This document shows positions 24,101-35,642 of a stretch of 64,000 bases of DNA, piece after piece. The notes beneath the pieces are model-generated. The model had not been told where the DNA came from and did no database searches. It saw nothing but the letters and a program-made list of their open reading frames with translations. Origin of the DNA: Przewalskia tangutica (Eukaryota > Streptophyta > Magnoliopsida > Solanales > Solanaceae); contig CM056724.1 in the NCBI GenBank assembly GCA_029844215.1, positions 8,240,307 to 8,304,306 on the forward strand. Direction: 5' to 3'. Positions within the stretch are counted from its first letter, which is position 1. Every line of letters begins with the position of its first letter. Position numbers and translations under genes: made by a program.

Positions 24101-25317
24101 CAATTTCTGACTCTGTGTGTGTCTTTAACTGCTGCTAAGGGTTATTCGCTGCTGTTCTCGTAAAGAAAATGATTGCTACTGACCTACTGTGCTCGACCCC
24201 TCTCCGTCGATGCCCTGTCTGCTCTTCGATGCTCTTTGCATGTTCTTATATAGCCCCTCTTCGGGTTCTATGTTTGGTATGCATTTAAGGCTGAGATTTC
24301 TATGCCTATTCGCTCGAATTCGCACGATTTATCGTACTTATTCTAGGTGTGATTTGAATGGATTTTGATTTGAATGGATTTGGTTATCTATGGTAAGAAG
24401 TCGTTGGAGACGTGTGTGCAGGTAAGGGAAAGGAAAGTCGCCGATTCTCAGGCGAGAATCACTACGACGGGCGTGAAAGCGGCGCGCATTAAGGTTTAGG
24501 GTTCGCGAGGTTCTTGTGCGCTCAATTGAGGAGACCGGGGAAAGGCTGTGGCTAAAATGAAAATAAAAGGTTGGGCGTGGTAGGGTCGGTGCCTAATGGT
24601 GTGGGCCGCAGGTTGGGCTTCGCGGGTCGGGGACGATCTGGGCTGAAGAGGTTTAGGCTGGGTAGTTTAAATTAGGGTATTAGTATTAAGAGTTTTAATT
24701 AGTTTAATTAGTTTTTTAGGCTAGTTAATTAATGGTGAGTTTTAGGTATTTAATTCTAGGTGTTTAATTAGTCTAATTATTTAGGTGCTAAATGCGGGCG
24801 CGTTATTTAACTAATGCTTAATACTTTGGAATGCGACGCTATTATTTAAAATCTTATTATTATGCATTATTGCAAAATTAAAATTGAATTGAGTTTATAT
24901 TAAATTACTTAAATGCCGAATGCAAGTACGATTATTTAAGAATTGTTTAAAGCCTTATAAATGCGACGCTATTAAATGCGTATATTAGATTAAAAAATTG
25001 ACTTTAAATTACAAATGATTACTAATTTATGCGGCTATGCTACCTGACACGACGTTATCGCTAAATTATTTATTCTATGCATTTATTAATTATTTAAGAA
25101 TTACGACAAAGCTTAAAGTTAATAGGTGCGGGCGCGGGACTCTAAATGCTTAAAACTCTACGTAAGACGCGATGTCGTTATTAAATTAATTATTTATGCC
25201 TGTATTTATGTTTTATTCACTGCATTTTATTATAAAAATCCTAAAAATTATTTTTACAAAATTAGTGTAATTTTATAGTTAATGGCTGGACGGGAGGGTC
25301 AAAATTGGGTGTCAACA
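21175..25317 (-). mobile_element. solo LTR of the giant-LTR (LARD) family, TSD TCAGC
   Basis: This 4143-bp copy has ends identical in type to the 12.3-kb element (TGTCGCGCCC...GTGTCAACA on the plus strand). It is flanked by TCAGC at 21170-21174 and 25318-25322. The hAT transposase frame continues across when the insert and one target copy are removed. It contains the well-kept block around 21468-21675, the PBS-like GCGGAGTCGCCA at 21476-21487 and dense GCTAAA iterations. It is clearly diverged from the LTRs at 5-17 kb. Confidence 0.93.
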
Positions 25318-27360
25318 TCAGCAAGTCTTCCTTTCCTTCTTCATTGATAACTGCTTGGTAAGGTAAATTACCCTGCAAAACAAAAACATCGAACTCACTA
25401 ATTTGGTTAGCACTGCTACCACCGCACATTTTATTTCTGAGGCTTTCAATAGAATTAATATTAGGCCTAGCCACAGAAACTGCTTGTCGTTTTTTAGGTT
25501 GTGTTGAAGAAGAAGATGATACAAAAGTCGGTTGGTTACTAGCACTTTCTTGCTGGTAATGCCGATATACTTTTTTGCATTCATCTTCTACGCTATTCAA
25601 CACTTCTTCTAGCGTTAGTTCAATAGGTGGTTCAACATTTAAATTTTTGGGAGTTGGAGGTGGTAGTACGTCCATACAATTATATATATTTTCAATAAGA
25701 CTTTTACAACCCTCTACTTTAATAGTCGGTTTAATACAACACCAATAATATAAATAGGGAATAGGAATAAAATATTTTTAATTTCATAAACATTTTTTAA
25801 TAGTCTGCAGATAAGTGTTTTTCCATATATTCTTTAAGAAGTAAAAATATTATAGCTATATAAAACAACATAGTTGAAATAGTAGGATAATATAAAGTAG
25901 AAAATTCTTTTGTTGCTCGTTGAAAATTTTCTAAAAATACAATAAGTTCTCTAATTTTCTCCCAATCGATCCACAATCATATCATTTGGATTTTGATTAT
26001 GGCGTTAAAAATAAAGTAATAGGTTTTCTATTTTCATTAGCAAAAAAGAGTTGGTCATTTAAAGAATTCCACGTTGTTGGTACTTATTCGGGAATTTTTC
26101 TGTAAGATATTCCACAATCGTGGCAAGATTTTTTATATTATTTTCTTTGTTGAATTCTATTATTTTTAAAAATAAAGTGTATAGCAAATTGTATTTTTTC
26201 AAGAATATCTTGAAAACGTGAAAGACCATCCTTTACAACTAAGTTATAAAGATGGCACATTTGATATGAAAATGATTTGCAAAAGACTGAGTTAAAACAT
26301 TTCTTAAAATACTAATAGCAGAATTGTTAGAAGATGCATTATCTAATGTAATACTCATAACTTTATCGGTTATTCCGTAATAATCGGCGACTGAATAAAT
26401 ATTTTCTGAAATAAACTCACCAAAGGTGCCTACTATCTATATATCTATATGCTAAAATACGTTTTTGCATAGACCATTTATAATCTATCCAATGACAAAG
26501 TTACCGTTAAATAATCTTGGTCGTTAGTACTACGACCTATATCAGAAGTTAAAGCAAATTTGAAATTTAAATGATATAATGCATAACGTAAATATTGTTG
26601 ATATTCATGTGCAAATTTAAATACATCTCCTTTAACAGTTGATCTAGGAAAACCTTTATAAGGACTATACATATCTCTAATATAATGAATAAAACCAGAG
26701 ATTCAGAAATGAAAAAGGCAAACCCTCCACAAAGAACTAATTTTGCTAAGGCTTCCCTATCTTTATGTTTATCATATTTAGGGCCTACAACTCCCCGTCA
26801 TAGGGTTAATTTGACCTGACTTTCTCCAGAGAAGTATGTGAACCTTGTCCCGATTGAGAGGACGTTGTTCACCGCTTTTTCAATCATGTATTGGGCATGC
26901 AAGGCTTTGTGTTTTTGCAACAGTGTCTTCCTAAACCCCCGTCCCCACCATGACCTTGTCCAGCTTTTAAAAAATAAACATTTTTACAAGTTTTACATAC
27001 AGCTACTTGATTAGCTACGTCCTGTCAAAATATTTCCATACAACCGATTTTAATGGTCGTTTTCACGACTGCCTCATAGTAGGGGATAGGAGGCATTTCA
27101 CTAAGTGGGTGTATCATCATCTTCATTAATAGGTGTATCATCAACTAGAGTGTCATCTAAATTAAAATCTTCTTCAATTTCGGGATAATCATTTGTGTCA
27201 AGATCATATGGTATTTCAGAAACATTTCAGATCTATAAAATCATCTTGTCTAGGAATAATCGAGCAGAATACTAGAAGAAGTACCTTTGCCCTTGTTACC
27301 ACCCCTACTAGAAGCTCGACCCTTACCCTTACCCAACATGCCTCTTAGTCCTTTCATTTT
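25318..27360 (-). pseudogene. hAT transposase N-terminal and central part (degenerate)
   Basis: On the minus strand the protein begins near 27360 with a low-complexity basic start (GLRGMLGKGKGRASS). A BED-type zinc finger lies near 27010-26890 (CKTC ... H ... C spacing, partly altered), followed by degenerate transposase core. Its last stretch, 25675-25323 (start MDVLPPPTPKNLNVEPPIEL, then SIESLRNKMCGG and SEFDVF), is the only open part. Many stops and shifts in between make it non-functional. Confidence 0.7.
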
Positions 27361-27956
27361 AATTATGCTAATAAATAGTTAAAGATAATGAAATTAAATG
27401 TGCTAAATGAAATAAAGACAAAATAATAATTTAATGAGAGAACGATCAGACCAAACGCCGACGTAGAGTCGACGGTAATCGAGAGGTTGAAATTTGAAAC
27501 TTTGCTCGATAGATAATCCTCAAGCTAGTTGCCAACTTCACTCCCAATTCTCAAATTAATAAATAGATTGAATATGTAGACAATGTTGTATAGAGAATTA
27601 GAGATTGATTGAGAGATTAGAGAGTAAAGATTTGTGAAAATAATAAGAAGAGGAATGAGGTATTTATAGGGTTAAAAATAAATATAAAGGGGTAGGGGTT
27701 GGGGAGTGGAGGCCTAAATGGTTGTCAACGGCAAAATGTAAAATGGCCGTTGGACAACGCTATTTTGTCTGGTCGAGCGGGATTTGGGCGGGTCGGCGGG
27801 GCGGGATCGGGGCTCAAGTGGTCGGCGGGACCATACTGCCCCGCCTGCTCGAGCCCCGGCCCCGTTTTTTTAATACCGGTCGTGGTTTCCGGGGTCGGGT
27901 TTGCCGCCTGCCTGACCGACGGTTGGTCGCCGCCATCGCTGCCCCTAGTTGGTTAC

Positions 27957-28911
27957 GACCGAGGATACTAGCCGCCATCGCTATCAAATCGCCGCTTGCC
28001 GGATTGGCCGCCATCGCTGCCGACATTCGCCACCGCTGCCGGCTGGAGTATTCGGCCATCGCCGAGGCAAGGCGCATCGCCGCCGCTGCGGCTTTTTCTT
28101 TGCCTCGACCATTTCTTATGTTTCCTTGTCCGCGACCTGCTCTCGCCTCCACCGCGCTTACACTGCTGCGATGGTCCATCAAATGGAGCAGTAGTCGGCG
28201 ACTGAAAATTTTCAACTGCTAATGCTTTTTGATTGTGCTCATCTTGTTTAGCACGCCGTGTTTCTTTCAACAACAATTGAGACCGTGCCTTATTGAAGGA
28301 TGGAAGTGGATCAACCTATTGAATTATTGCTGCAAGAGTATCATATTACCCCTTTGGTAATCCTGCAATACCATCTTAGTCTCGTAAATGATGTCTCAAA
28401 TACGAGAGTTGGTCGTGATAAGTTTCGCCGCTGCGATTCGGTCACGCCGTTAAAATTCTCGGCGGGTGTTGAATCGCTTCCTCTAAATACGCCGCCCTGG
28501 TATTTTTATTATCCTGAAAAATTTCCTCCAAGCGTACCCAAAGTTCGCGTACCGAAGTACTTGTTTTCAGGATAGTGCACAACAAGTCCTTAGAGATGGT
28601 ACCATAGATCCATTGTTTGACGATAGCGTCAAGACGACGCCATGTTGAATCATCAATGTCAGAGGGGCGAGAGATTGTCACATCAATATGGTCGAGCATG
28701 TTGTACGCACAAGCATATGAATATAAAACAGCTCCACCCACATAGAATATTGACAGTCTTCTTGATCAAGAATAAAACGGACAGAGTTCTTGATGTTTGT
28801 GACAGCAAAAACCGGATGAAAAGACGACTTTGTGGAGGGAAGTGGGGTGTCATCTATAGCAGAGGTGGAACCATTAGATTTAGGAGAAGTGGGAGGAGAC
28901 ATGATAGCCAC
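27957..28911 (-). pseudogene. copia gag (UBN2-type), broken
   Basis: On the minus strand gag starts at 28911 (MAIMSPPTSPK). It shows the copia gag start HPVFAVTNIKNSV, then STWRRLDAIVKQWIYGTIS, VRELWVRLEEIFQDNKNTRA and a late segment LLKETRRAKQDEHN. These lie in different frames (28678-28911, 28442-28741, 27968-28276), so frameshifts break it. The 3' part is GC-rich with repeated GCCGCCATCGCTGCC-like units on the plus strand. The hAT interrupts it at its protease-proximal end. Confidence 0.8.
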
Positions 28912-29018
28912 AGGTTAGAAATTCCGAAAGAGAAGACATCGCGGGGGGATTGGCGGCGGCCGAGAGGGGAGGGGAGGGGAATTTCTAGGGTTTTTGGGAT
29001 GTTAGGCTATTGATATTA

Positions 29019-29144
29019 TGTAAGATGTTGGAATAATTTCCGTAGGGATTTCTTTCATTAATCACAATATATATAGTTGTACAAATGTGATTCTTAATAC
29101 AGTAAGAATTCTAAGTTACCTTAAATACATGATATTAATAAATA
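29019..29144 (-). repeat. 5' LTR of the nested copia element, truncated at its outer end
   Basis: It begins TGTAAGATGTTGG on the plus strand and matches 2875-2985 through GATATTAATAAATA, where the similarity stops. The U3 start present at 2986-3025 in the other LTR is missing or replaced here. Next to it, on the minus strand, is a decayed initiator-Met primer site (ATAATATCAATAGC against TGGTATCAGAGC). Confidence 0.7.
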
Positions 29145-29679
29145 CAAGAGCAAAATTAACGAGAAAGAATGGTAAAACAGAGATAATATTGAAGAGTATC
29201 CCAAGATTTACCAAATAAGAGTTTTAACATAGTCAAAAGATAGGCAATTTTAGTCTCCACTAACGCTGAAGTTCTTTAGCATTCACATTTCACAGTAACA
29301 AGAAATAATGTCAACACTAAAAGAATCTGGAAGAAGAATTTTACAGAATAAGTAAAAAAAAATTACAAAGAAATTAAACTGAAAGGCCCTAAAAATAAAG
29401 CAACCAAAGATAGGAAAATGAATAATTTAGGCCTAGGTAAATCATTTAGGTGCACTTATTCCTCAATGGTGGAAATTTATATGTTTACACCGTACTAATT
29501 TACTACCATGTTTCGTCGTGGAAATATGTATTGTTTCACCCCTAAAATTTCTAATTTTCTATTTGTATATTATTATTTATGTTATTTCTTTAAATCCAGT
29601 TCATCATAACTTACCAAAGTCTATATTAATTTGTTTCACCTAAACACATTCAATATTCATTTTATCAAAGACAATTGTG

Positions 29680-29850
29680 CTACCTATTACCACCACTCTA
29701 TATAATGACAACAAACCACGTCAGCCGATTAACCACACTTGGCAAGCCATGTGTGACAGGCTCAACCAAGAAAGTTTATGCAGGGGATCGAACTCGTGAC
29801 TTTGCGGTCTCGCGCTCTACTGCTACACCAACTTGGCTACTCCAAAGGGT
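29680..29850 (-). mobile_element. tRNA-derived SINE
   Basis: On the minus strand the segment starts GTAGCCAAGTTGGTGTAGCA, an A-box-like sequence. A B-box-like GAGTTCGATCCC follows about 45 bases later, and then a body with GTGGTTAATCGGCTGACGTG. This is the layout of a plant SINE with a tRNA-like head. It is not a tRNA gene, because the sequence does not close a full acceptor stem and continues into a SINE body. Confidence 0.65.
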
Positions 29851-29855
29851 AAACT

Positions 29856-30237
29856 AAGGTAGGGTGAATTTTTAAAGTGACTGGTTCCACCGCATTATGG
29901 CCCCATACCCCAGAAAATCAACTTCCGGCTGACCTTACGGGTTAGTATACATCGCTTTGGCCTTTCACTAGCTGAGAGATTTTTTTGAGGAACACAGTTC
30001 CACTCTCGCTGGTCAGGGGAATCGAACACGAGACCTCAGGCAACAATACCCTGATGAATCGTGTTCGATTCCCCTAACCATCGAGAGTAGAACTGTGTTT
30101 CCTAAAAAAATCCCTCAGCAAGTGGAAGGCCAAAGCGATGTATACTAGCTCGTAAGATCAGCCGGAAGTGAAATTTTCTAAAATATGGGACCGTAATACA
30201 GTGAAACCAGTCTCTTTAAAAAGTTTTACCCTACCTT
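29856..30237. repeat. long foldback palindrome with tRNA-like B boxes
   Basis: Two arms of about 175 bp are inverted copies of each other (29856-30030 and 30060-30237) with a spacer of about 29 bp. The left arm contains GGGGAATCGAACACG and the right arm CGTGTTCGATTCCCC. The B-box-like GTTCGATTCCC suggests that each arm comes from a SINE lacking its A box. The arms differ at scattered positions, so the palindrome is not recent. Confidence 0.85.
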
Positions 30238-30639
30238 AAAAAAATAATGACAGTCATATGTATCATTAACCAAGGGGGTGGGGATAGTGGAAAATATGAT
30301 TAAGAGAAGAAGTGTGCCAAAAGATAAAGAGTGCAAAAAGGAATGGACCCACCAAAAGAAAAGTTTTGATTATGAAATAGGAAAATAATGGATCTTACCA
30401 TGCAAGTTTTGTTGGATCAATCGATTTGGATTATATGTCTACTCTATTCCTTTTTCAACCTCCCTATTTCAATTTTATATATTAATTATTTTTCTAATTA
30501 CCAGAGTGAGACTTTATTCACGCATGCACCCAAATCCTTTTTTTAATCATAATATGTGCCAAGGAAGTAATTATCACTTAGTGCATACGCGGACCCATTT
30601 TCATTATATATTACTCTGGTTGGTACGTTGTATTAATTT

Positions 30640-31880
30640 GTTTTAAAATCTTTTGTTCTATTGTGAAAGGTTTTATAGTACTCCGTGTACTGCTTTCTTC
30701 TGTTGACTTTTGATTCTCTTTGAAGTTCTTTGACTTCCAGGAGATAAGAGATGCACCAAACTTCACAAAATAACCTATAGGCTATAACTGACCTCCTAAT
30801 ATTAGGACATGAGGCCTAGTCAATATCACAAAATTATAACAACTGATTGCAAGAAGTAGATGTCATAAGAATCCCAAGGCCATGAGAATGTTTAATATAC
30901 TTCACAACTCAAAGTGCTGCTTTCATGTGGGATGATTTTGGAGAGTGCGTAAATTGACTCAAGCCTGTACTGCAAAAGAAATGTCTGATCTAATATTGGT
31001 GAGATAGAGTACTCAACCAACTAACCTCTGAAATTCACCAAGATCAGGAAGCACATCATCCTCAATTGAAGGAAAATGTGCATCAAATTCAGTGGTAGTG
31101 AGTTTTTGATTCAGCTCTATAGGAGCCTTAACTGGTCTGGCACCAGCAAGACCAAGATTAAGAATAAGCTTAAGAGCATATTCCCTCTGATGGATGAGGA
31201 TCTCCTCCTTATTTATTGCAAATTTAATGCCCAAAAAATACTTCAAAGTTATTAAATCTTTAATCTTGAAAGTGGAATGCAATGTAGACTTGGTATGTTG
31301 GATCAACACATCATCATCACCAATAGTGAGAAGGACATCAACATAAATAAGGACCAAGACTGTATGCCTACCATCTTTCTTAATGAATAAATAGTAGTCT
31401 AAATGGCTTTGCACAAAATCATAGGATATAAAAGCAATAGTAAGTTCAATATTCCATTGTTTAGAAGCTTTTTTAAGACCATACAATGACTTAAGAAGCT
31501 TGCATACTTGGGATGTACCAGTGCGAGACTTGAAACTTTGAGGCAAGTTCATATATACTTCTTCATGCAGGTCCCCTTGTAAAAATGCATTGTAGATATT
31601 CATTTGTTGGATTGACTAGTTTCTAGCTTCAACAATTAAGATAACTGTCCTGACAGTAACCATTTTCACCACTGGTAAGAATATTTCCTGATAATCAAGA
31701 TTTTTTTTTTATTGTAGCCTTTGGCTACAAATCCTGTCTTGAAACTTTTCACCTCACCATTTTCTTTATACTTGATCTTATAAACTCATTTACATCCTAT
31801 AGCCTTTTTGCCAGGAGTAAGAGAAATTACAAACCAAGTATTGTTGTCTTCTAAAGCTTAACTTCTTTACATTTACACCA
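30640..31880 (-). pseudogene. Ty1/copia reverse transcriptase remnant
   Basis: The minus strand from about 31850 shows copia RVT_2 motifs with shifts and stops. It has YKIKYKENGEVKSFKT, then an open stretch 31013-31603 with NAFLQGDLHEEVYMNLP, SLYGLKKASKQWN and LIYVDVLLTIG where YVDD is expected, and LKYFLGIKF. RNase H-like WKSK and a TEESSTRS-like remnant follow down to about 30650. The catalytic second Asp is replaced by Val. No LTRs are visible next to it. Confidence 0.8.
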
Positions 31881-31996
31881 TAAGTTATTCTAACCAATTT
31901 TGTGAATTTTCAACACTCAACTTCTGATTTATCTATATAGCAGTCTACGTAGACTTTAAATAATCTCAAAACTAACAACAAATTTTAGAACTACAG

Positions 31997-32339
31997 TGTT
32001 AAGAGTCTCACATCGAATATGAAATGGGAACATGAACTCCTTATATGTACTTGGACAATCTTCATCCTACAAGCTAGCTTTTGAGGTTGAGTTAGACCCA
32101 AGATACATTTTTTACATGGTATCAGAGTCAGACCCATTCCAATTCTTTGTTCACCGATGTTGGGCCCCCAAATTATATTATTCACGCTCCAGTTAACAAG
32201 GTCTGGGCGTGCAGGGGAGTGTTAAGAGTCTCACATCGGATATGGAATGAGAACATAACCTCCTTGTATGAACTTGGACAATCCTCACCCTACAAACTAG
32301 CTTTTGAGGTTGATTTAGACCCAAAATCTATTCTTTACC
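31997..32339 (+). mobile_element. complete TRIM element (Katydid-like)
   Basis: Two 120-bp LTRs (31997-32116 and 32220-32339) start TGTTAAGAGTCTCACATCG and flank about 100 bp. The internal part begins with TGGTATCAGAGTCAGACC, the initiator-Met primer site, and ends with the purine tract GCAGGGGAG. Flanks are TACAG (31992-31996) and TGCAG (32340-32344), a 5-bp target copy with one change. This is the structure of a terminal-repeat retrotransposon in miniature. The Katydid-like label comes from the LTR start as I remember it. Confidence 0.85.
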
Positions 32340-32787
32340 TGCAGAGTTAGAAATTTTTTAGAACTGCAAAGTTTTTCAAAAAATGTGTTTGATCAAAATC
32401 GAGTTTGAGTTTTCAAAGAGGCAACATGTATGAAGAATCAAGGGAATAGATAGGAAGTCTCTTGAACTTGACAACTTTTATTCAAAGAATATTTAATTTT
32501 ACACCGACCTAGTTACCCATTTGGCACAACGAGAGTAGTTTAGAGGATCAGAAGCCCTTTAACTATCGCGAAAATTTAGAGTAATTTTGCATACAAACTT
32601 GATTAAAATAAAATTCGTATGAAACTATCAATGTTATATGATTGATGCTTAGAGTAATTTCAATTACTGTAATCTTAAGATATGATGAGTTTTATTATAT
32701 ATTTATATTCCATCATACTCTTGAAAGTGGCAAAAGTATTAAAAGTATAATCATACATGTTCGTTAAAATAATGACAATCGCTAGCT

Positions 32788-32876
32788 ATATATATATATA
32801 TATATATAAAAAATCACTAGTTATGTATAAAATATATATATATATATATTAATATAAAAATATATATATATTTATC
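32788..32876. repeat. AT dinucleotide microsatellite
   Basis: Runs of (TA)n at 32788-32809, about 32832-32850 and about 32861-32872 are separated by a few A/T bases. Confidence 0.9.
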
Positions 32877-33129
32877 AGTTATTATTTGGTGGCCGGCCTG
32901 CGGCTATGCAGTATAGGAATTCGAAAAGAAAAAAAATACTAAAATTACGTTAGCTTACTTCCTACTTGTGAAAAATTAATGTACTTAATCCAAACACAAC
33001 TTATTTTTCGAAATTATTAAACCACAACAAATCCAAGTGACCACCTTAAAATTGATATCTTTTTCGAAAGAGTTCAATCGAGATACAACATTTTAAAATT
33101 CTGAAAATGGAGAATTTTCACATCTATAG

Positions 33130-33350
33130 GCTATATTCCTCTATGATGGTTGTCCATGCCAACTTGCGCGCATATCAACTAATTCCATGGGGTACTTGCT
33201 ACCTCCTAGGTATCGGATAACTTTATCCATCAAGACTTAGACAGATGAGAAGAATTCACCTAGTATTGTTTGCCTCCGCTGAAAATTGAACCTGAGACCT
33301 TATAATTCTCAACCACTTTATTTTTCATAGACTACACCTACAGGTGCTTT
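33130..33350 (-). mobile_element. tRNA-derived SINE of the Solanaceae type
   Basis: The minus strand contains a B-box-like AGGTTCAATTTTC near 33288. It then has a body with GGTGAATTCTTCTCATCTGT and GTACCCCATGGAATTAGTTG near the 3' part, ending near GGCATGGACAACCATC. Body motifs of this kind are familiar from common nightshade SINEs. No clear target duplication was found. Confidence 0.65.
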
Positions 33351-35499
33351 TTATATTCACTTTTTCTTTTGAAAGAGTAATAAAACCAAAGCCAGTTTTT
33401 TTTTACAATAAACGAAGCCACTATTATCAGAAATCTAACATTCCATATAAAGTGATCTCCACATTTCATGTATCTGTTTCTCATGATATTGTGGTTATTT
33501 TTTCAAAGAAGTTATAATGAATGTAACTTCTATTACAAATGATGTATGAGCGTTTGCCAAAACTTTGGCAATGTAACACCACTAAAGAAGTCAACTTGAG
33601 ACGTCCTCCATTGATTTGACAGAAAATAAATGGGAATGTGGTCAAAATGGAAAAACTATTTCTTTTGTTAATGTTATAGACAATGAGTTGTGTATTGTGG
33701 TTGATCACTTATCGAAGGTCAAAAGATCAGACAATGAACATTAAGGATCAAGCTGAAATTTGCATTTTAAGGTAAATCATGGGTTCTCTAAATCTCACTT
33801 ATTAAACATTTCACGTTCACACAGGGTTCGGGGAAAGACCGCACCCCAAAAGGATATAATGTAGACAGTCTACTACTTGAGTTTATAATCTATATATAAG
33901 TGACATGAAGACTACTCCAAGACTCCCTTCACTTACTACTACACGCATAATGAGTTTATTACTAGTTGGCATCATCAATGAATGGTATGGTAAAGAGACT
34001 CAAGACCATATTAGATTACCATCTTTCACTATATATTTTATCTACTTGCACCATCTGCTGAATATAATCATTTTGAATCATCTCCAGTCTTGCACGACCA
34101 CAAAACCATCTTAACATCCACATTTCTATAACATTCATCTTGTGATATGTCACACTAGCTGAAATAAAAGAATCAAACTCGCATAAGATATCCATTAAGG
34201 ATTTAAAGGAAAAGACGCAAATATACCGCTCAACTTTGTGATTTAGAGTAGATACATCATTTATTAAAAAAATGATGCATATATACCATGCATTATACAA
34301 ATGGTGCAAATATATCTTTTCTGCTGACGAAATATTTTTAAAAAATCATTAAGCTTATTTTTAAATTAAACAATGTTGCGCGTCTTAAAAAAGGTCAGTA
34401 GACTTTTTTTTAAAGCCACATGATATTTTTTCTGATGGGTTGAGTCTGATTCGTTTAAAAAAAATGGATAGACTTACTTTTTTTAAAGCCACAGAGATAT
34501 TATTTTAAGCAAACCCATACATGACCCACTAGAAAAAAATACCACGTGACTTTAAATAAATAAGTCTACTAAGAAAATAGGTAAACTTGTTTTTTTAAAG
34601 CCACGTGAGATAATTTTTAATTAAAAAATTATTTGTCAGCGAAAATAGAATATTTGCACTATTTGAATAGTGGCCGGGGCACCTTTACCCTTTACTAAAA
34701 TGTTAGGGAGCTCAAAGAAACAACAGTTGATATTGCAGCTGAAGGATATAGATAAGGTGACAATTTATGGTAATGAATCTGATTAAAGCTAGTCTAGCAA
34801 TTGCATTTTTGTTCCTAACAGGGCTTAATTGCTGACCTTTTTTCAAACCACAGTAAATCAGGAAGGTTTCTCCATGAATAACTAGGTCCTAAGTTAAGGT
34901 AAGTTACAGGCTATTGATCCATGATGGTCTTATACAATCACTGCCAATCAAACGATCAGTAAAACAGAGGTGACCAATTTGTCATAATCTGGTAACGCAA
35001 ACCAGATGATACATATATCTTGCATTATATAGTTCTTGATCTACTGGTTTAAGTCGTCGAGGATTCAGTTTATTGATCATTTCGTCTAAACCACATTTCA
35101 AGAACCTAGTTTTACTACTATATCACTTACTGCTGCTATTCAGGAAAACAGCAAACTGCACCCTCCCCAGCAACTGCAGATGACATAGATTCAGACAAGA
35201 GAAGAGAAATCTTAGCAATGACAAATTGAATTATGATAGAATTTGACATGAAACTTAATTACCCGTTCTAAGAAAACAATTTGAAAGGAGATATGCATAT
35301 AGGTAATCTCTAAGCAATAATGATGATAAAAGATTTTATTTATACTCTGTAAATAAAAATCACATTTATGCCAGACCACACTTACCTCATAAAACATCGT
35401 AAGTTGTTCAATAGGAACCACAGAAACTCCATCGCGCAAAAGCTGACTTTTTTCTTTAATAATCAAGAAATCCTCAAAGGCCAGTGGCACAGTTCAAAA
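33351..35499. other. AT-rich spacer with transposon scraps
   Basis: No coding region is seen. A SINE-like scrap lies near 33825-33870 (GGGTTCGGGGAAAGACCGCA). At 34200-34680 a possible MITE has AAAAGACGCAAATATACC at the left and GGCACCTTTACCCTTTA at the right. Inside, a TTTTTTTAAAGCCAC motif recurs three times near 34410, 34480 and 34590. The ends do not match well enough for a firm call. Confidence 0.4.
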
Positions 35500-35642
35500 C
35501 TCGTGGATAATGGTCCCACACTTCTCCACTTAAATACCGGAATTTTGTCCAAAACAGGGTGTTGAACCGGTGACATGTGCCTAAGCCTAACCCACACATC
35601 ACACATTGCATTCTTACCACTTGACCAACCCCTGGGGCTCAT
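35500..35642 (-). mobile_element. tRNA-derived SINE head
   Basis: On the minus strand it starts GAGCCCCAGGGGTTGGTCAA, then GTGGTAAG (A box region) and, about 50 bases on, ACCGGTTCAACACC (B box). The spacing matches a tRNA-like SINE head. The 3' body continues for a short distance and is not well defined. Confidence 0.6.

Larger units (their letters stand above)
20250..27948 (-). mobile_element. hAT DNA transposon, interrupted by a giant solo LTR
   Basis: The minus strand carries fragments of a hAT transposase: an N-terminal BED-type zinc finger near 26890-27030 and a C-terminal dimerisation domain split between 25323-25675 and 20815-21174. The ends are GC-rich with inverted matches, for example CCGCCCCGATCCCGCCCCGC near 20370 against its complement near 27800. 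Candidate 8-bp target copies are TTGGTTCC (20242-20249) and TTGGTTAC (27949-27956), with two... mismatches at most, so the boundaries are approximate. Without the solo LTR the element is about 3.5 kb. It inserted between gag and protease of the copia element. Confidence 0.65.
2875..29144 (-). mobile_element. Ty1/copia retrotransposon split by nested insertions
   Basis: Copia proteins appear on the minus strand in the expected order from right to left: gag (28.9-28.0 kb), protease and GAG-pre-integrase (20.2-19.6 kb), integrase (18.16-17.58 and 5.22-4.98 kb), reverse transcriptase (4.6-3.4 kb) and RNase H (3.5-3.05 kb). Subtracting the insertions leaves about 4.8 kb, a normal copia length. The insertions are an LARD-like element, an Athila-type solo LTR, and a hAT that carries another solo LTR. 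At the LARD and Athila junctions the copia frame resumes when the insert and one target copy are removed, which shows they are later insertions. The reverse-transcriptase and RNase H part has frameshifts, so the element is dead. Confidence 0.85.

Noticed and set aside
29758..29850. Possible tRNA gene
   Set aside because: A and B boxes are present, but the acceptor stem does not close and the sequence continues into a SINE body.
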